Assembly: GCA_030268105.1 (NCBI GenBank)
Contig: BSDZ01000022.1
Span: forward strand, 1,777,001-1,841,000
DNA: 64,000 bases
DNA from: Volvox africanus
Taxonomy: Eukaryota; Chlorophyta; Chlorophyceae; Chlamydomonadales; Volvocaceae
Reading direction: 5' to 3'
In this document: piece after piece, positions 40,448-52,276 of the stretch
Layout of the letters: the number at the start of each line of letters is the position of its first letter
Numbering within the stretch: position 1 is the first letter of the stretch
Program-made: the position numbers and the translations under genes
Notes under the pieces: model-generated
Told to the model about the DNA's origin: nothing
The model's input: only the letters and a program-made list of their open reading frames with translations
Database searches by the model: none

Positions 40448-42690
40448 CACGGCATGACGGTCTCTGTGGCCAAGGCTGCCATCGACCTGGCCACCACCAT
40501 CCGCAGAGATGGTCCCCAGGATGAGACCTACACTTGCCTCATGGAGCAAGCCATCAAGAACTCCAAAGAGGATCCCCCGTTCAAGCTATACAAGAGCTTG
40601 CTGTACTACAAGCCGCGTGGTGCCCTGCGGGCTCACCTCTACGTCCCAGACATCCCGGGCCTGCGCGCCAAACTGCTGTGTGAGGCTCATGACATCCCCA
40701 TCGCAGGCCACCTGGGCCGCGACAAGACCCTTGCCCGGCTCAGCAGATTCTACTACTGGCTGAACATGGACCAATCGGTGGATACCTACACCACCACCTG
40801 CCCCTTGTGCCAACGGTGCAAACACAGGCAAGGCCGCCCCCTGGGCAAATCTCAACCACTGCCCATCCCTGAGTGGCCCTGGCAGTCCATTTCCCTGGAC
40901 CTAATCACGGACCTGCCAAAATCGTACCGTGGCATCGACACCATTGCCGTCTTTGTATGCCGGCTTTCCAAGATGATGCGCATCATCCCTGTCAACACGA
41001 ACATCACAGCCAAGCGCCTAGCTGAGGTTGCTTACGACTGGGTGCTCCTGTTCTACAGTCAGCCAGAGAGCATCGTCTCCGACCGTGACCCCAAGTTCAC
41101 AGGCACCTGGCAAACCTTGTTCAAGCTGTCTGGCACGAGCCTTGACATGTCCACTGCACACCACCCGCAGACAGACGGCCAGACAGAGCAAGCCAATCGT
41201 GTTGTATCCTTCCTTCTTCAACCATGCACTGAATCTGCACGTCTGAGCGTTAGCTACAAGTGCATCGTGCTTATGAACAGTAAGACACTCCAGTGCGAGC
41301 AACATGACAGCGGAAGACTTATAGATAAGGAAAGATTCAACTTACAATGATCTTCGATTGCAAAGTAGAAGTCTGCCGTCAGACCCCGGGCAGCGTTCAT
41401 CATAGTGATATGCTGGAATAGCTCAGGCCGACAATAAATGAGTAAAACGTATGTATGGAAATTAGACTGAGTTAAGTACGCAAGTACTGAATCCAAAGTA
41501 GCGTCGAGCCGACTTCGGCCTCTAGGCGGCCATCCTCGCACCTATCACGCTTACGACACCGATGTGCAGTACAAGTCTCACTGGATTCCGATCTCAAGTG
41601 TGAGTACCTTCTTAGCACTGTTCTGAAAATCGCGTAATCCGTGATATTAATGGATGCAACACATGCAATATGCAAAGGTCCGAATATCGACCAACCATCG
41701 CGATCATCGCATTTCCGCATACACTTGTGGTTTATAATACAAATGATGTAATAATATTTGAAATATAATTACTTGACATATTATGCTATAATGGATTCGC
41801 GCATCGATGTCGGCTTCGAGTCAAACATATTGACTGACAGCGCCATGTCGCAAATGATGATGCGGCATGCTGCATTAGCTAGATATATTCGAATATATCA
41901 TGCTAAAATGCTAATATCAGGTTCAATCATGCTTAGATGAGAGCAAGCCTATTTTGACTTGAGTGGTGATCGAACCCGCGTACAACAAATCGCACCCTAG
42001 AGGAGATGCTCCGCCACTACGTGGACGCCAACCACAACAACTGGTGTGATCTCCTGCCCCAACTCGAGTTCGCCTACAACTCGAGCGTCCAAGCTTCGAC
42101 GGGCTTCACCCCGTTCAAGCTAGTCCTGGGCTATGAGCCAACCACCCTGCTACAGCTGCTAGCCAAGCACCCCAACTGGGAGCCCGCCAACCCGTCGGTC
42201 ACATCGTTCATGATCGACCGCGATATTGCGCTCTCCCAAGCCAAGCTGCATGTCAAGGCCGCACAGCACCGCCAGGCCTCCTATGCTGACAAGCGACGTG
42301 TGGAGCACACCTTCACAGCGGGCGACCAGGTGCTCCTTTCCACGGCCCACCTCAAACTGGTAACTGGCGACTACCGCACGAAAATCAACTCGCGCTGTGT
42401 CGGCCCCTTCACCATTGAGGCCATGGTTTCCCAGAACGTGGCGGGGCGTTGCCGTCAGGGTGGGCGTTCACGCCCGTCAGCCGCACCACCTGTGCATGAA
42501 CCCCGACTTGGCCCCACCTGCTACCTGGCCCTGATTGGCTGTTCTTTGCGACTGTTTGCTGCTTGGGCTGACTGCCCGCAGGAGAAGCCCAGTCGATCAC
42601 TACAGGAAAGAGGCCGACATTACAGGGGTCACCTAAGCCAAGCTACACTCAGCCCAAAGACCAAAAGAAAACGACTCATTTGAGACAACG
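40448..42690 (+). pseudogene. pol: Ty3/gypsy element G, integrase fragment
   Basis: A third gypsy family. Integrase has the finger H-x-H-C-C (HDIPIAGH, CPLCQRCK), first Asp in SLDLITDLP, second in VSDRDPKF, and Glu in [13 protein letters not shown] at 41199. After the solo LTR the frame resumes (TLEEMLRHYV) and runs to about 42425, where a frame change follows SQNVAG; a decayed tail with PVDHYRKEAD continues. No chromodomain was recognised. The left edge is the E LTR (40447), so E inserted here. GC content and codon use are higher than in the A/B family. Confidence 0.85.
41200..41987 (-). repeat. Solo D/E-type LTR inside G integrase (788 bp)
   Basis: TGTTGTATCCTTCC...GCGTACAACA with AATCG on both sides (41195-41199 and 41988-41992). 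Removing the LTR and one AATCG restores the integrase frame exactly, which confirms insertion followed by LTR-LTR recombination. Confidence 0.93.
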
Positions 42691-43439
42691 GTACAGCCCA
42701 CAAACTTCCAAAAGGCTTTCCTAACCACCCAAACACGCAAGGGGAAACCAACAGCAGGGGAAAACAAGGCTGGGGAAAATTCTCAAATGCTGAGCAGCGT
42801 GCGACGAACGGCATTTTTCCTGCCTTGCCAACTGCTGCCTCACGCTGAACTGCCCGCAGTTAACCACAGCCGGTAACCACAAACCTGTCCATTTTTCGAG
42901 CACTGGAGGCCTGTTTATAATGGATGATAGTGATAGAGAATTACTGCCAAAGATTGTTTGCAATAAGGTTTATCACTTTATGATAGCTATCTATTATCCT
43001 TCTCAAAGCCCAAGGTTTGATGCAACAATAGCACAAATGCTGCTGACAACCCGCTAACCAGCATAGTGCACACTCGCTTGTTTTTGTTCAAATCTTGGCT
43101 TTTTCCTCTTTTTCCAATTTTTTGTTTTTTTTATTTTGTTTTGAGTGTTCTGCAGTTCGTGAGCCTCCTGGCTCGTTCCGGGCCTTAATAGTTCACAAAC
43201 TTGTAATCATCGTCATCAAATTCATCACGATCTTGGCAAGCCTTACTAATAATAAGGACTTACAATTGGAATTCATTACCACAGCAGAGCACTTGATCGA
43301 ATCCGATGTTCGTTGAATATAAATAAATAATAAAAATTATAAAATTGTAAAAAAATCTTGATTTTTATTTAATGCCACCATTTGCATTAATTGCTAGTTT
43401 AGCAGCGCTTGGTTTAAAACTGGCGTTGAGGTATTTGTT
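42691..43439. other. Gene-free stretch, AT-rich
   Basis: It starts with several G/A-rich blocks (GGGGAAA-type, 42741-42780) that may be remnants of the G 3' end, then becomes strongly AT-rich with poly-T and poly-A runs (43110-43140, 43316-43370). No coding signal is seen. Confidence 0.5.
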
Positions 43440-43723
43440 TGTAGACTGCTTTTACGGAAATGCTACATTATGTCACAAATGATATGTCATTACACCATGC
43501 CTGAAACAGAGGCTTCGCCTAGCTGATAGGGATATCTATAAAGGCGAGCTCCGATTAACTGTGCCGTAGGGCACGTAGTGCGAGGGTGACTCCTCGTAGT
43601 TCACATTATATTAAGTTATTACAATCGAAGAGGAAGTGGAAGTGGAAGTCTCAACTATTCAGGCGCCTTAAATAGCGCTGCCTGGCTCGTAAGGGGGCCT
43701 TACGTCTATTTTGACATTCTACA
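43440..43723 (+). repeat. Possible solo LTR
   Basis: A 284-bp segment with inverted ends TGTAGA...TCTACA and a central CTATAAAGGCG, TATA-box-like (43536-43546). No target duplication was found (flanks TTGTT and ACTGA). Weak call. Confidence 0.25.
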
Positions 43724-45803
43724 ACTGACACTGATGTACGAATGCTCGCATGCAAGTAGTTCCATGCGACTTGTTCATGTCCTATGCGCCAGATCTATTG
43801 TAATTAATCTATTATTACGTAATTATTTTATTTATCACAAAAGGCCATAGTCCGACAACTCAGTTTCGCTCTATATGGCGCTTCTGCGCCGTTCGCGCTG
43901 TTACGATGCCTTAACGAATTTGCTTGCACTATGCACACGATGCATTACACAAGATGTTTGTAAAAACTTCACTACGTTACGTCACTGTTTCTTGAAACGT
44001 AGGCGATTAACATAAGCGATTATGGTGTGCACGTGATGCATGGTGCTAACTAACATGACAAGCGCTCCCACGAACTAACGTTTGGTTGTACTGATTTGCA
44101 TGTATCGATCTTGCTCGTGTTAGGGTGAGTTTTAAATGTTGCTGTTACGAAGTGTGTTGGGACGCGAGGCGACGTGAATGCGACAGGTCGGTTCTGTGAA
44201 CACGTGTGGCGGTCGCATGGTGTCCTTGTGAATGCATTTCCTAATGTATGCGACTGATGCAAGAAGTCCCTGTCTCATCATCTCGTAAAGCATCATTTTA
44301 AAGTATTAACATTATGCCTGGAGGAATTAAGCCTTATTATGCACAGTAAGCCTTATTAAGCCTCATTATGCGTGTACAACAGTACCTCAGCACATGAATG
44401 GGTAGATTACACATCGTTTCCGCTGTTGCGAAATTTAACCAATTGTATGGCGAGAAAAGCTTTAAGCACGGGATTAACTTGCTTGCCGGTAATTGTCATG
44501 TGCATGCTCGAGCATGGCCATCGCCAGCAAGGCGGTTGCTTTAAAATGATGATGCGAATATGGAAAGTCATGCTTTGGTTGATTGAGCTTCGGGTTATTA
44601 TATCCGGTTCTGGACTTCGGACCCAGTCTTATTCTGAAATTGTCTGAGTCAGCAGTCGGGCAGGTGGGCAGGTAGGCAACATGTGTGAGTACGGAAGATA
44701 GAGGTGCAGTTGATGATTACTGATTAGAAACCATCGTTGCGCGCATCCCACAGCGGATACGGTGATCTACGGTGAAGCGACGGACCCGGCGTTTATACGG
44801 CTATCTATTTGAAACGTTGGCAAGGCCGGCAACGTCAGTCGGATTCGCCTAGGCCCCGCTTGTTCGATGTTTCCCAACTTTATGCTCTTGCGTGATTAGC
44901 GCATGCCCAGTACGACGACTTCATATAATATAAAGTACGAAACCTTAAATCCAAAATGTTTTCTTCAGCAAAACAACCAAGTATAACACGCAACAAGTAC
45001 TACTTGGATAGCTGTCACATGTTGACCTCTTATGACGCATTTGTTGACGATGTATGTGTAATGAACGTATCTCCATCGCTTTGCTACCATTCCAACCCAT
45101 TTGATAATACCACCAGTTTTCATATCGAAAAACAGTTGGGCAGCCCCTTATCTGCTCGCCAAGGTAGGCCCCAGCCAATAATAGCTACCTGTAGGGTGTC
45201 GCGCAGATGAATAAAACGGTTGGTTAAAAAATACGACCTCTGTATTACCACAGAAAATGAAGTTAGTTAAGTTTTTGAAGTATATTATTATACCTACCTG
45301 AAGACGCATTTCGTTGCAATAAATGCTGAGTAGCTGCCATACGAGCCGAGTGACCCAGCTCTCGGTGCGGGTACAAGTACGTCCTTCACGAGTATGCCGC
45401 ACGTCCGTCAAGGCTATTAATTCTCTCCCCGAGTGTTGTACATTATCGTTTATTCCAAAGAAGCTAGTCACTTACATCTTCATCAAGCTCCTTATCCGGC
45501 GCTCAAGCCAGTAGATTCCGTTATGTGCGATGGTACACCTCGCAACAAGAACAGACTTATTAAGAAACTTTAAGCAGTTTTTGATTTCTCATGAAAAATA
45601 TTTACAGAGTATGGATGGAACGGCTTTCGACACTGCAACTGGTGTGAAGTTTGTCATCGATGTGAGGGGCGGGTTATTATTCGACAAATTTGACGTCCAA
45701 ATCTGTCATACCGTCGTACGGTGTCGATGAAAATAAATACCTACTTGAGCACAGTATTCTATGCTAGGTGCTGTTCTACAAGTATACCCACACGGCGGCT
45801 TAA
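43724..45803. other. Intergenic stretch without supported gene
   Basis: Only short frames without domain signals in either strand. It is upstream of the pherophorin gene, so the promoter should lie in its last part; no convincing TATA box was singled out. Confidence 0.5.
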
Positions 45804-47639
45804 ATGAATCACGCTGCTGTCGCAGCTCTGCTTATCGCAGCCGCTTTCGCGTAAGTAGTAATAGATATTCGCACCGGCCAGTTCGCCGGCTGCCTTCCGT
45901 GTAAAGCACTCCGAATCATTCCGTGTTCCCCACAAGCACTGCGGGAGTCATTGCTGAATGTGTGTGCTGCTTCCGACACCGCAGGGCTGCACCACTCCCC
46001 TCGGGCGCTCAAAACGGAACCTTCCCGTTCTTCAAGTGCAACGCTAAAACGCCCTACAACTTTCCCGGCGTCTCCAGGTCCTATAATAACGGCACGTACT
46101 GCGGCACACTTGTTGTTACGCCGCTGAAAAATGCCTCTGACCCTTGCGCCAACGCCGATCTCCGGAAGATTGAGGTATATATATAAGATGTTTGGACAGC
46201 TCTATTCGATTATTGCGTTAAGGTTTCTGTGCTCTGGCTCATTGCTGTATTGTCATAGTGTATGCGATTGCTTGGTTGATAGATGATGTATATCGCCCTA
46301 GAGCAAAGGAGTGACGACAGCTGCTTTTCGTGTGATGCTTGTCAGACAGAACTATTCAGAACCCTTCAATTCTCACTTTGTTCATTCCTCATCCAATCAT
46401 ACCCGCTGTTACATATCTATATGGCCATAGCATCTTACATCAATTGCCTCCTCCTCAAATGCTCTTGCCGCAGGTCAACATAAACCCCGCCTGTGACGTC
46501 AAGAATACCATCGTCAAAGCCACCATCAATGGTGTCCCGACCGCCGTCAGCCCCTCCTTCTTCGTCCCGGCCGGTGCCCCCGAGGGCAGTTACGCCTTGC
46601 GATTGACGCAGCTGGGCCTTGACCAGGGGAACGATGGAGACAATATCTGCATCACACTCAGTGCCAAGACGCCAGGCGCCGCCAACGCCTGCACAAAGTT
46701 GGAGAGCCTCTGTCAAGCGCCCCCAGGCGCCCCACCAGGCACTTGTGTTGCCGCGTTAGTCGATACCACCTTGCGGTGCTGTGCGGTCACCGAAGTCAGA
46801 CCCACCGGAGTCACTCCCGCCCGTCCTCCACCCCGATTGACATGTTTTTATATGCATCCCCGCGCCACGCCTGCTGCCGGCACTCCGTTCAAAGGAGAAG
46901 TCAAGGGGTGCCAATGGGCTGCCGATAACATGTTGAAAAGTGCCGTCCTTGCCGAGATTGCAGCCGTGGGCGCTGTGATGGATGAACGAGTTACGCCATT
47001 CTCAAACTGCTCCGAGGAGAACGCCGTTAAAAGTACCACTAATTTTTGTTGGGCGTTCAATTCCTCTGCAGAAGGTGCAAAAATGCAGGAATGGGCCGTG
47101 AATCTCGTCACCAAATTGCGTCTTGAAGCTATAGGCTATGAGACAAAATACAAATGCTCTCCATGGCTCATTGGTCATCAGATGGATGTCATCTTTGGCG
47201 GCTACGGCATCTACCCGGATATCCCCCCAGGGGACATCAACGCAGATGCCAACAAGGACGCGCCGACTAATGTATCGAGCATTGTGTGTACCCCCGACTT
47301 GTCCACGTTGAACTATCCAAAATGCACGTGAGTTGATTCCTCATGTCCATCATCTGTGCAGTCGCTTGATTGAGGATAGATTGAGCACTGCATCTCCGTA
47401 TTGTGCTGGCTTGGTGCAGCTCTCGTGTTAGGTCCTTAGAACTATACATCATGTTTATCTACTAGATTGATAAACATATATGCAGGTCGTAGGTAGGTAG
47501 GTATATAGATAGGAAGATATGATAGGCAGGAAGGTAGGTAGATAGGTAGCTAGATAGCACCCGCCTAATTAGCTCAAAAATCAAATGAAGTTCCCAGGGT
47601 TTGCAGATACATGGCAGGGTGTACCTAGCAGACAGCCTA

Positions 47640-47694
<55 letters not shown>

Positions 47695-49448
47695 TTATCT
47701 GATAGGCTAGCAGATAGCCTGCTGGCCCTGCTACCTAGCAGGCCCCTTGCTAGCCTAAAGCTAGGTAGGTAGCAGATACGTATCTGGGTGGGTCCTTTCC
47801 TGCTAGCCCTGTCAGGATAAGAGGGGTTTTTGCGTAAGGGCTGATACCAATCTTGTTCATCTAGGTGTCTTATTCCACTTAGTGAGATGACCAGGTGATA
47901 TACATGCCCCGGACTATTTATTGCCTACTGCCACCCAAGGGGCTGTCAACCAGTGCTCACACAAATGCATCTCTTGCCTGCTGCCTCCTGACTCTCACAA
48001 ATACTGCAGTTGCAACACGACGATGCGCAACACTCGGTTTGGGGTTCAGAACTGGGTATACACCTATCCTGGTCGGAAGCCGACGACAACACTGTACTGT
48101 TTCACCGTGGACGTCTTCAACGCAACTGATCCAACAGTAAGATGAAAAGTGATGTGGCTTTGTTTGATTTCCAAATGAGCTTGCTCCTGTCCTGCTGTGT
48201 ACAGCACTTAGCTGTAATACGGAATAGGAAAGCCTCTGGTCACCTCACCAACATGTGTGAATGGATACGGGTGCCATGATGAAACACAGCACAAGGGGAT
48301 GGCAGGGACTGCCAGGTAGAAGCCATGGATGAAGTACAATCCCCCCTAGCTATCTACCTACACACATGTGCATGCAGACATGGGCAACCCTATAGGGCAG
48401 GGCCCCCTGGGATGCTCCACAATGGGACCCAGCCCCAAAGCGTATTGTACATATATATGGTGCCCGCACATATTAACTAGATGTGTTTTGCATCATAGGT
48501 GGTAACTCCAAGATGTGTGCACGTCATGCGCCTGGTACATATTGATGTATCAGCTACTGCTGCTGATTAACTTAGCAAGCGCTGCTTATAGACAACATGC
48601 ATTTATACACATACCTGTATCACCTACCTGCATAAAATCGTCTGGCTCAGCTGGCTGGCTGATTGGCATCAAGATATACACGCACACACACACATACGTT
48701 TTGCAGAGCCCCTGCGGCCGGACGGACACGCTGTTCAAGGCAGAGATCTGGGGGGATGACAAGCAGCGCCAGAAGCTGAAAGGCATTGCCATACAGCCCG
48801 TGGGCGCCAAGAATTTCATCTACCGGTCACCAAGCTGGGGAGCACCAGGCGACCAAACCATTAAGGTGTCTCAGCTGAACTGGACCCCACAGCAGGCCAA
48901 TGGCAGCAAGATTTGTTTAGAGCTGGACTCCAACACAGACATTGACTCGTTTTGCATGTTCGGCCTCAAAACCTGCTGGTAAGGATGTTCGACTGTCGTA
49001 TTGTATCCTGGGGTATCTAAGGCTAATATCCAGGATGGTCAGGAATCTGGACATCTTCTGACCGGGCCTGAACAGTTTGGCGGATATTAACACAGAGATA
49101 CAACATCGACAAGCAGTATGGTGGCAACATTAAAATAATTTATTCATCATTCCCCGAACATACAGCACTACTGACAAACACACACATCTAGCACACTGTC
49201 AGTAATATTTTTGGCCTACAGGCGCAGGCTACAGATGGATTCTTAGACATACTGTTTATGCATACAATTAATCTTAAACATACTTACAGCTAGTGCAATT
49301 CTGTCGGTGTGTGTCACTCATGTGTTTGCCCTCCCATCCTGTCTACCTATGTGATGCATGCAGGATCAACTTCTTCGATGAATCACTGGCTTGCTGCCCC
49401 CTGTATCCGTCAACTGCCGTTGATAAGTTATTCGAAGGTATTGTGTAG
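45804..49448 (+). CDS. Pherophorin-like extracellular matrix protein (6 exons, 524 aa)
   Basis: Exons: 45804-45850, 45985-46174, 46474-47327, 48010-48136, 48707-48978, 49364-49448; every intron is GT-AG and the joined length is 1575 nt. Exon 1 is a signal peptide (MNHAAVAALLIAAAFA). Two pherophorin (DUF3707-type) domains follow: about residues 27-187 (starts near FPFFKCN) and about 361-524 (YPKCTCNTTMRN to the C-terminal CCPLYPS). Between them are only a short Pro-rich hinge (about 189-201, PTGVTPARPPPR) and a Cys-containing stretch (about 202-360) that I do not recognise. Many N-glycosylation sequons (NGT, NCS, NSS, NVS, NTT, NAT) fit a secreted glycoprotein. The long hydroxyproline rod of classical pherophorins is absent. 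Exon joins restore domain sequence without gaps, which supports the model. Confidence 0.85.
47641..47690. repeat. (TA)25 microsatellite in pherophorin intron 3
   Basis: Fifty bases of perfect TA repeat, preceded by a GTAG/GATA-rich tract (about 47485-47560). Confidence 0.95.
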
Positions 49449-52276
49449 TTGTTGAGAGCCTCAAAGGCATCTCGGGATGCTGGAAAGGTGTTTATGCACC
49501 TTTATATCGTGTTAATGTGTGCCGTATGTGTACGACTACTACACTCTTCCCCCTCTGGAGGTCACGTCTCGGGCTTTTTGAACCATGTCAGCAGATGCCT
49601 GCCATCGCCACACCAGCCATGGGCATTTATGTTCCCACATCATGACATGTCCTCCCTAATATGCATCCTAGCATTCAGGGACTTTTTAGGCATTAAGTCC
49701 TACATGAACGTCTCTTCATTTATTCATCCTACTTACGTAGGAAAACCATGGCAGACCGGTTGTCTCAGACCAGTGTAGAATCCTGGGGTATCTATGGGTA
49801 TGGTCCAGGATTTGGCCGCAGACGGTCATCCTCCGATGGGCCTTTGTGGGCGGACACAACAGAAATACAACAACCAACAGTCTCCTGTGATTGAAATGGG
49901 ACTTCATGACCCGAATCTGGCTGGTGGTCATCATACCATTGGTAGTAGTTGAGAGCCACGTAGGCCTCTCGTGATGCTGAGAAGACGCTTCTGCACCTTT
50001 ATATACTTGTTGTGTGTGCCATATATATACGACTACTACATCACCCTGCCAACCATTGGCCCAGCTAATTAATAAGCCTAACAGGCACGGCCTTAGGCCA
50101 GGAAACCTTATGGTTTTGGAGTTCTCGTATTGTCAACTGTCCAAAACACTTCCAAACAGGGCCTGCTAGGGTTATTAGGCAGTGTCTGATGTAACCAGGA
50201 CCGGGGCTTTGGTGCCCATATTTTTACAATTGTCACAGATTGCGTCAAGGGCTGCAAGGACTAATGATGTATGAAGCAAATGGATGTTATTTTTCATCAC
50301 TTTTGTAATAGCATGTCATGAATAGGAAATGTGTTGAGGCTGTGATTAATGTCAAGTACGCTAACAAGTATCTCATCATGCATCTTGGTTGCTAGATATA
50401 ATGCATAGTCACCATCGGCAATGAAGCGGCTGATAGCATTTCTACAAACATTAGCAAATTGCCGTCGGTCAAACATGCATTCTGCTACCAAGTTTCAAAA
50501 CATTTTCCACGACCGCTAATGTCGCGGCAAAGACATCCAGTTGAGCAATAAGCCTGTCAGCCTTTAGCGTGATATGTTTTCATGGATCCCTTTATTGGCT
50601 ATGAGGCAGCGGAGCTCGCCTACAGAAATCCATTGTGGGCTCAATCGTTAAGCAGGCGGCTACCAACTTCAAGACAAAATCGAGATCATCAGCTCGTTCC
50701 GAATCTTCGGGTGTTATTTTTTCTTTGCACCAAGCACGGTGCGCGGCAATGTTCGCGAGTGGAGCGACATTTCGATTTTCGCGAATTTCCCAGCAAACAG
50801 CTCCAACAGCCACAGCATCAGCAAACAGTTTGCCATGGCCAAAAATAAACGCGCGCGGACCTCGGCGTGACGGAACAATTTAAATGGACCTCCGACAGCT
50901 GCGTGCAACAGGGAACAGACAAACCTGGACTCGGAAGATATCCTACGAGATCTACCAGCCGGCGTTCCCGTCCCGTTAAACCAAGAGACAGTGACTGCGC
51001 ACTGTGCTTTCATTCTGGACTGTACCACTTCCATGCCCTGTTTTACATCGCGCATATATTTGAGTTCACGCCACTATGTTCCGCCGTTTTTTCGTTCTCC
51101 TTAAACCCGAGGACGGGGGGCCTGAACCCGACTGGCAGCCCACCCGCGTCACCCGAGAGGGAGGGTAGCTCCTCAGACCTGGACCACACAGCGGGCCAAA
51201 CACGAGGCGAAGAAAGGCCAGGCCGCCAACAAAGGCCCTCTCATGGCCCAGGGGCACCCCCTGGCCCTGCCACGCAGCCACACCCCGACTGAGCTGGAAA
51301 AGACACAGCCCAAGAATCACTATGATCACTACTAAGTGGCTGGTGTCACAACCACAGTGCCTTCCCCCTCAACCTGGAGCAGATAGCCCATGGCGGGCAG
51401 CGTAGCGGTTTCATAGTGGGAACAGCCCTGCGAGGACTTTTGGGCGTTCTCCAGCCGCCTCCAGGACCCTGGTGTCATTCGTCGAGCGTGGGGCAGCTGC
51501 CGAAATCGTGACCCAGTTATTGCAGGCTCCTGACGCTTGGTCACCCTCCTCACGGCTGTCACTAGAGGAATAGACACACGACTCCGCCGCTCCGCAGAGA
51601 GGGTTGCCAATCCGTGCACACTGAATACACCACGTTAATCGCCATCCTTCATAAGACTGACTGTAGCTGGAAAGGTAAGGATATTGGCTACGCCATTCAC
51701 CTCCTATTTGGACGCACCGCGCTTCGGTCACCAAACATTAGGATGATCTTTTGCTCTTTACATATGTAAATCGCACCTAAAGACCAGCCCCAAACACATG
51801 CGCACTGGTCGCCACAGAACACAGCTAGAGACATATACAGGCACAGAATAAGTAAAGCTCTGACAAGAAAACGGGACGTCGGGAACGTCGCCACCGCCGT
51901 ACAATTGCTCACCTAGCTCAATTAGTCTGAAAACCATATTTTGCAGAGCCAAAATATGATGTGTACATCGCTGGCTGAAGCATTTCTCTGGATGCGCCAC
52001 ACTGATCATTACAGTACATTCTACGATTTGCAATACGCGATACTTGCTCAGCAACACCTGAAATCACATACGCGTTCGATTATTATGGTGTCAAGAGTTG
52101 TGATTGCGGAATCTGCAGGGCCTCGCCCTTACATACCTTGTTGCAGTCAGAGCACACCTATCCTGGATAAAGTTTAGCCACATGTCCAGACCTGATTGCG
52201 ACAGGAAAGAGAACTATGAATGCAACATAGCATTAGTACTATATATTTCAACTGCACATTGGCAGGCAGCTTTAAC
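49449..52276. other. Intergenic stretch between pherophorin and SBP genes
   Basis: A TGTAA poly(A)-type signal lies at 50304-50308. Two similar segments of about 100 bp (49450-49545 and 49946-50043), both with GTTGAGAGCC and ending CGACTACTACA, suggest a local duplication. The block 51080-51300 is GC-rich. No supported gene is seen. Confidence 0.45.

Noticed and set aside
44372..44647. Open frame of 91 codons with hydrophobic stretches
   Set aside because: No signal peptide, domain or splice context; AT-rich intergenic surroundings.
50867..51292. Open frame of 141 codons in a GC-rich block
   Set aside because: Composition-driven, Pro/Gly-rich, no domain, no splice or poly(A) support.
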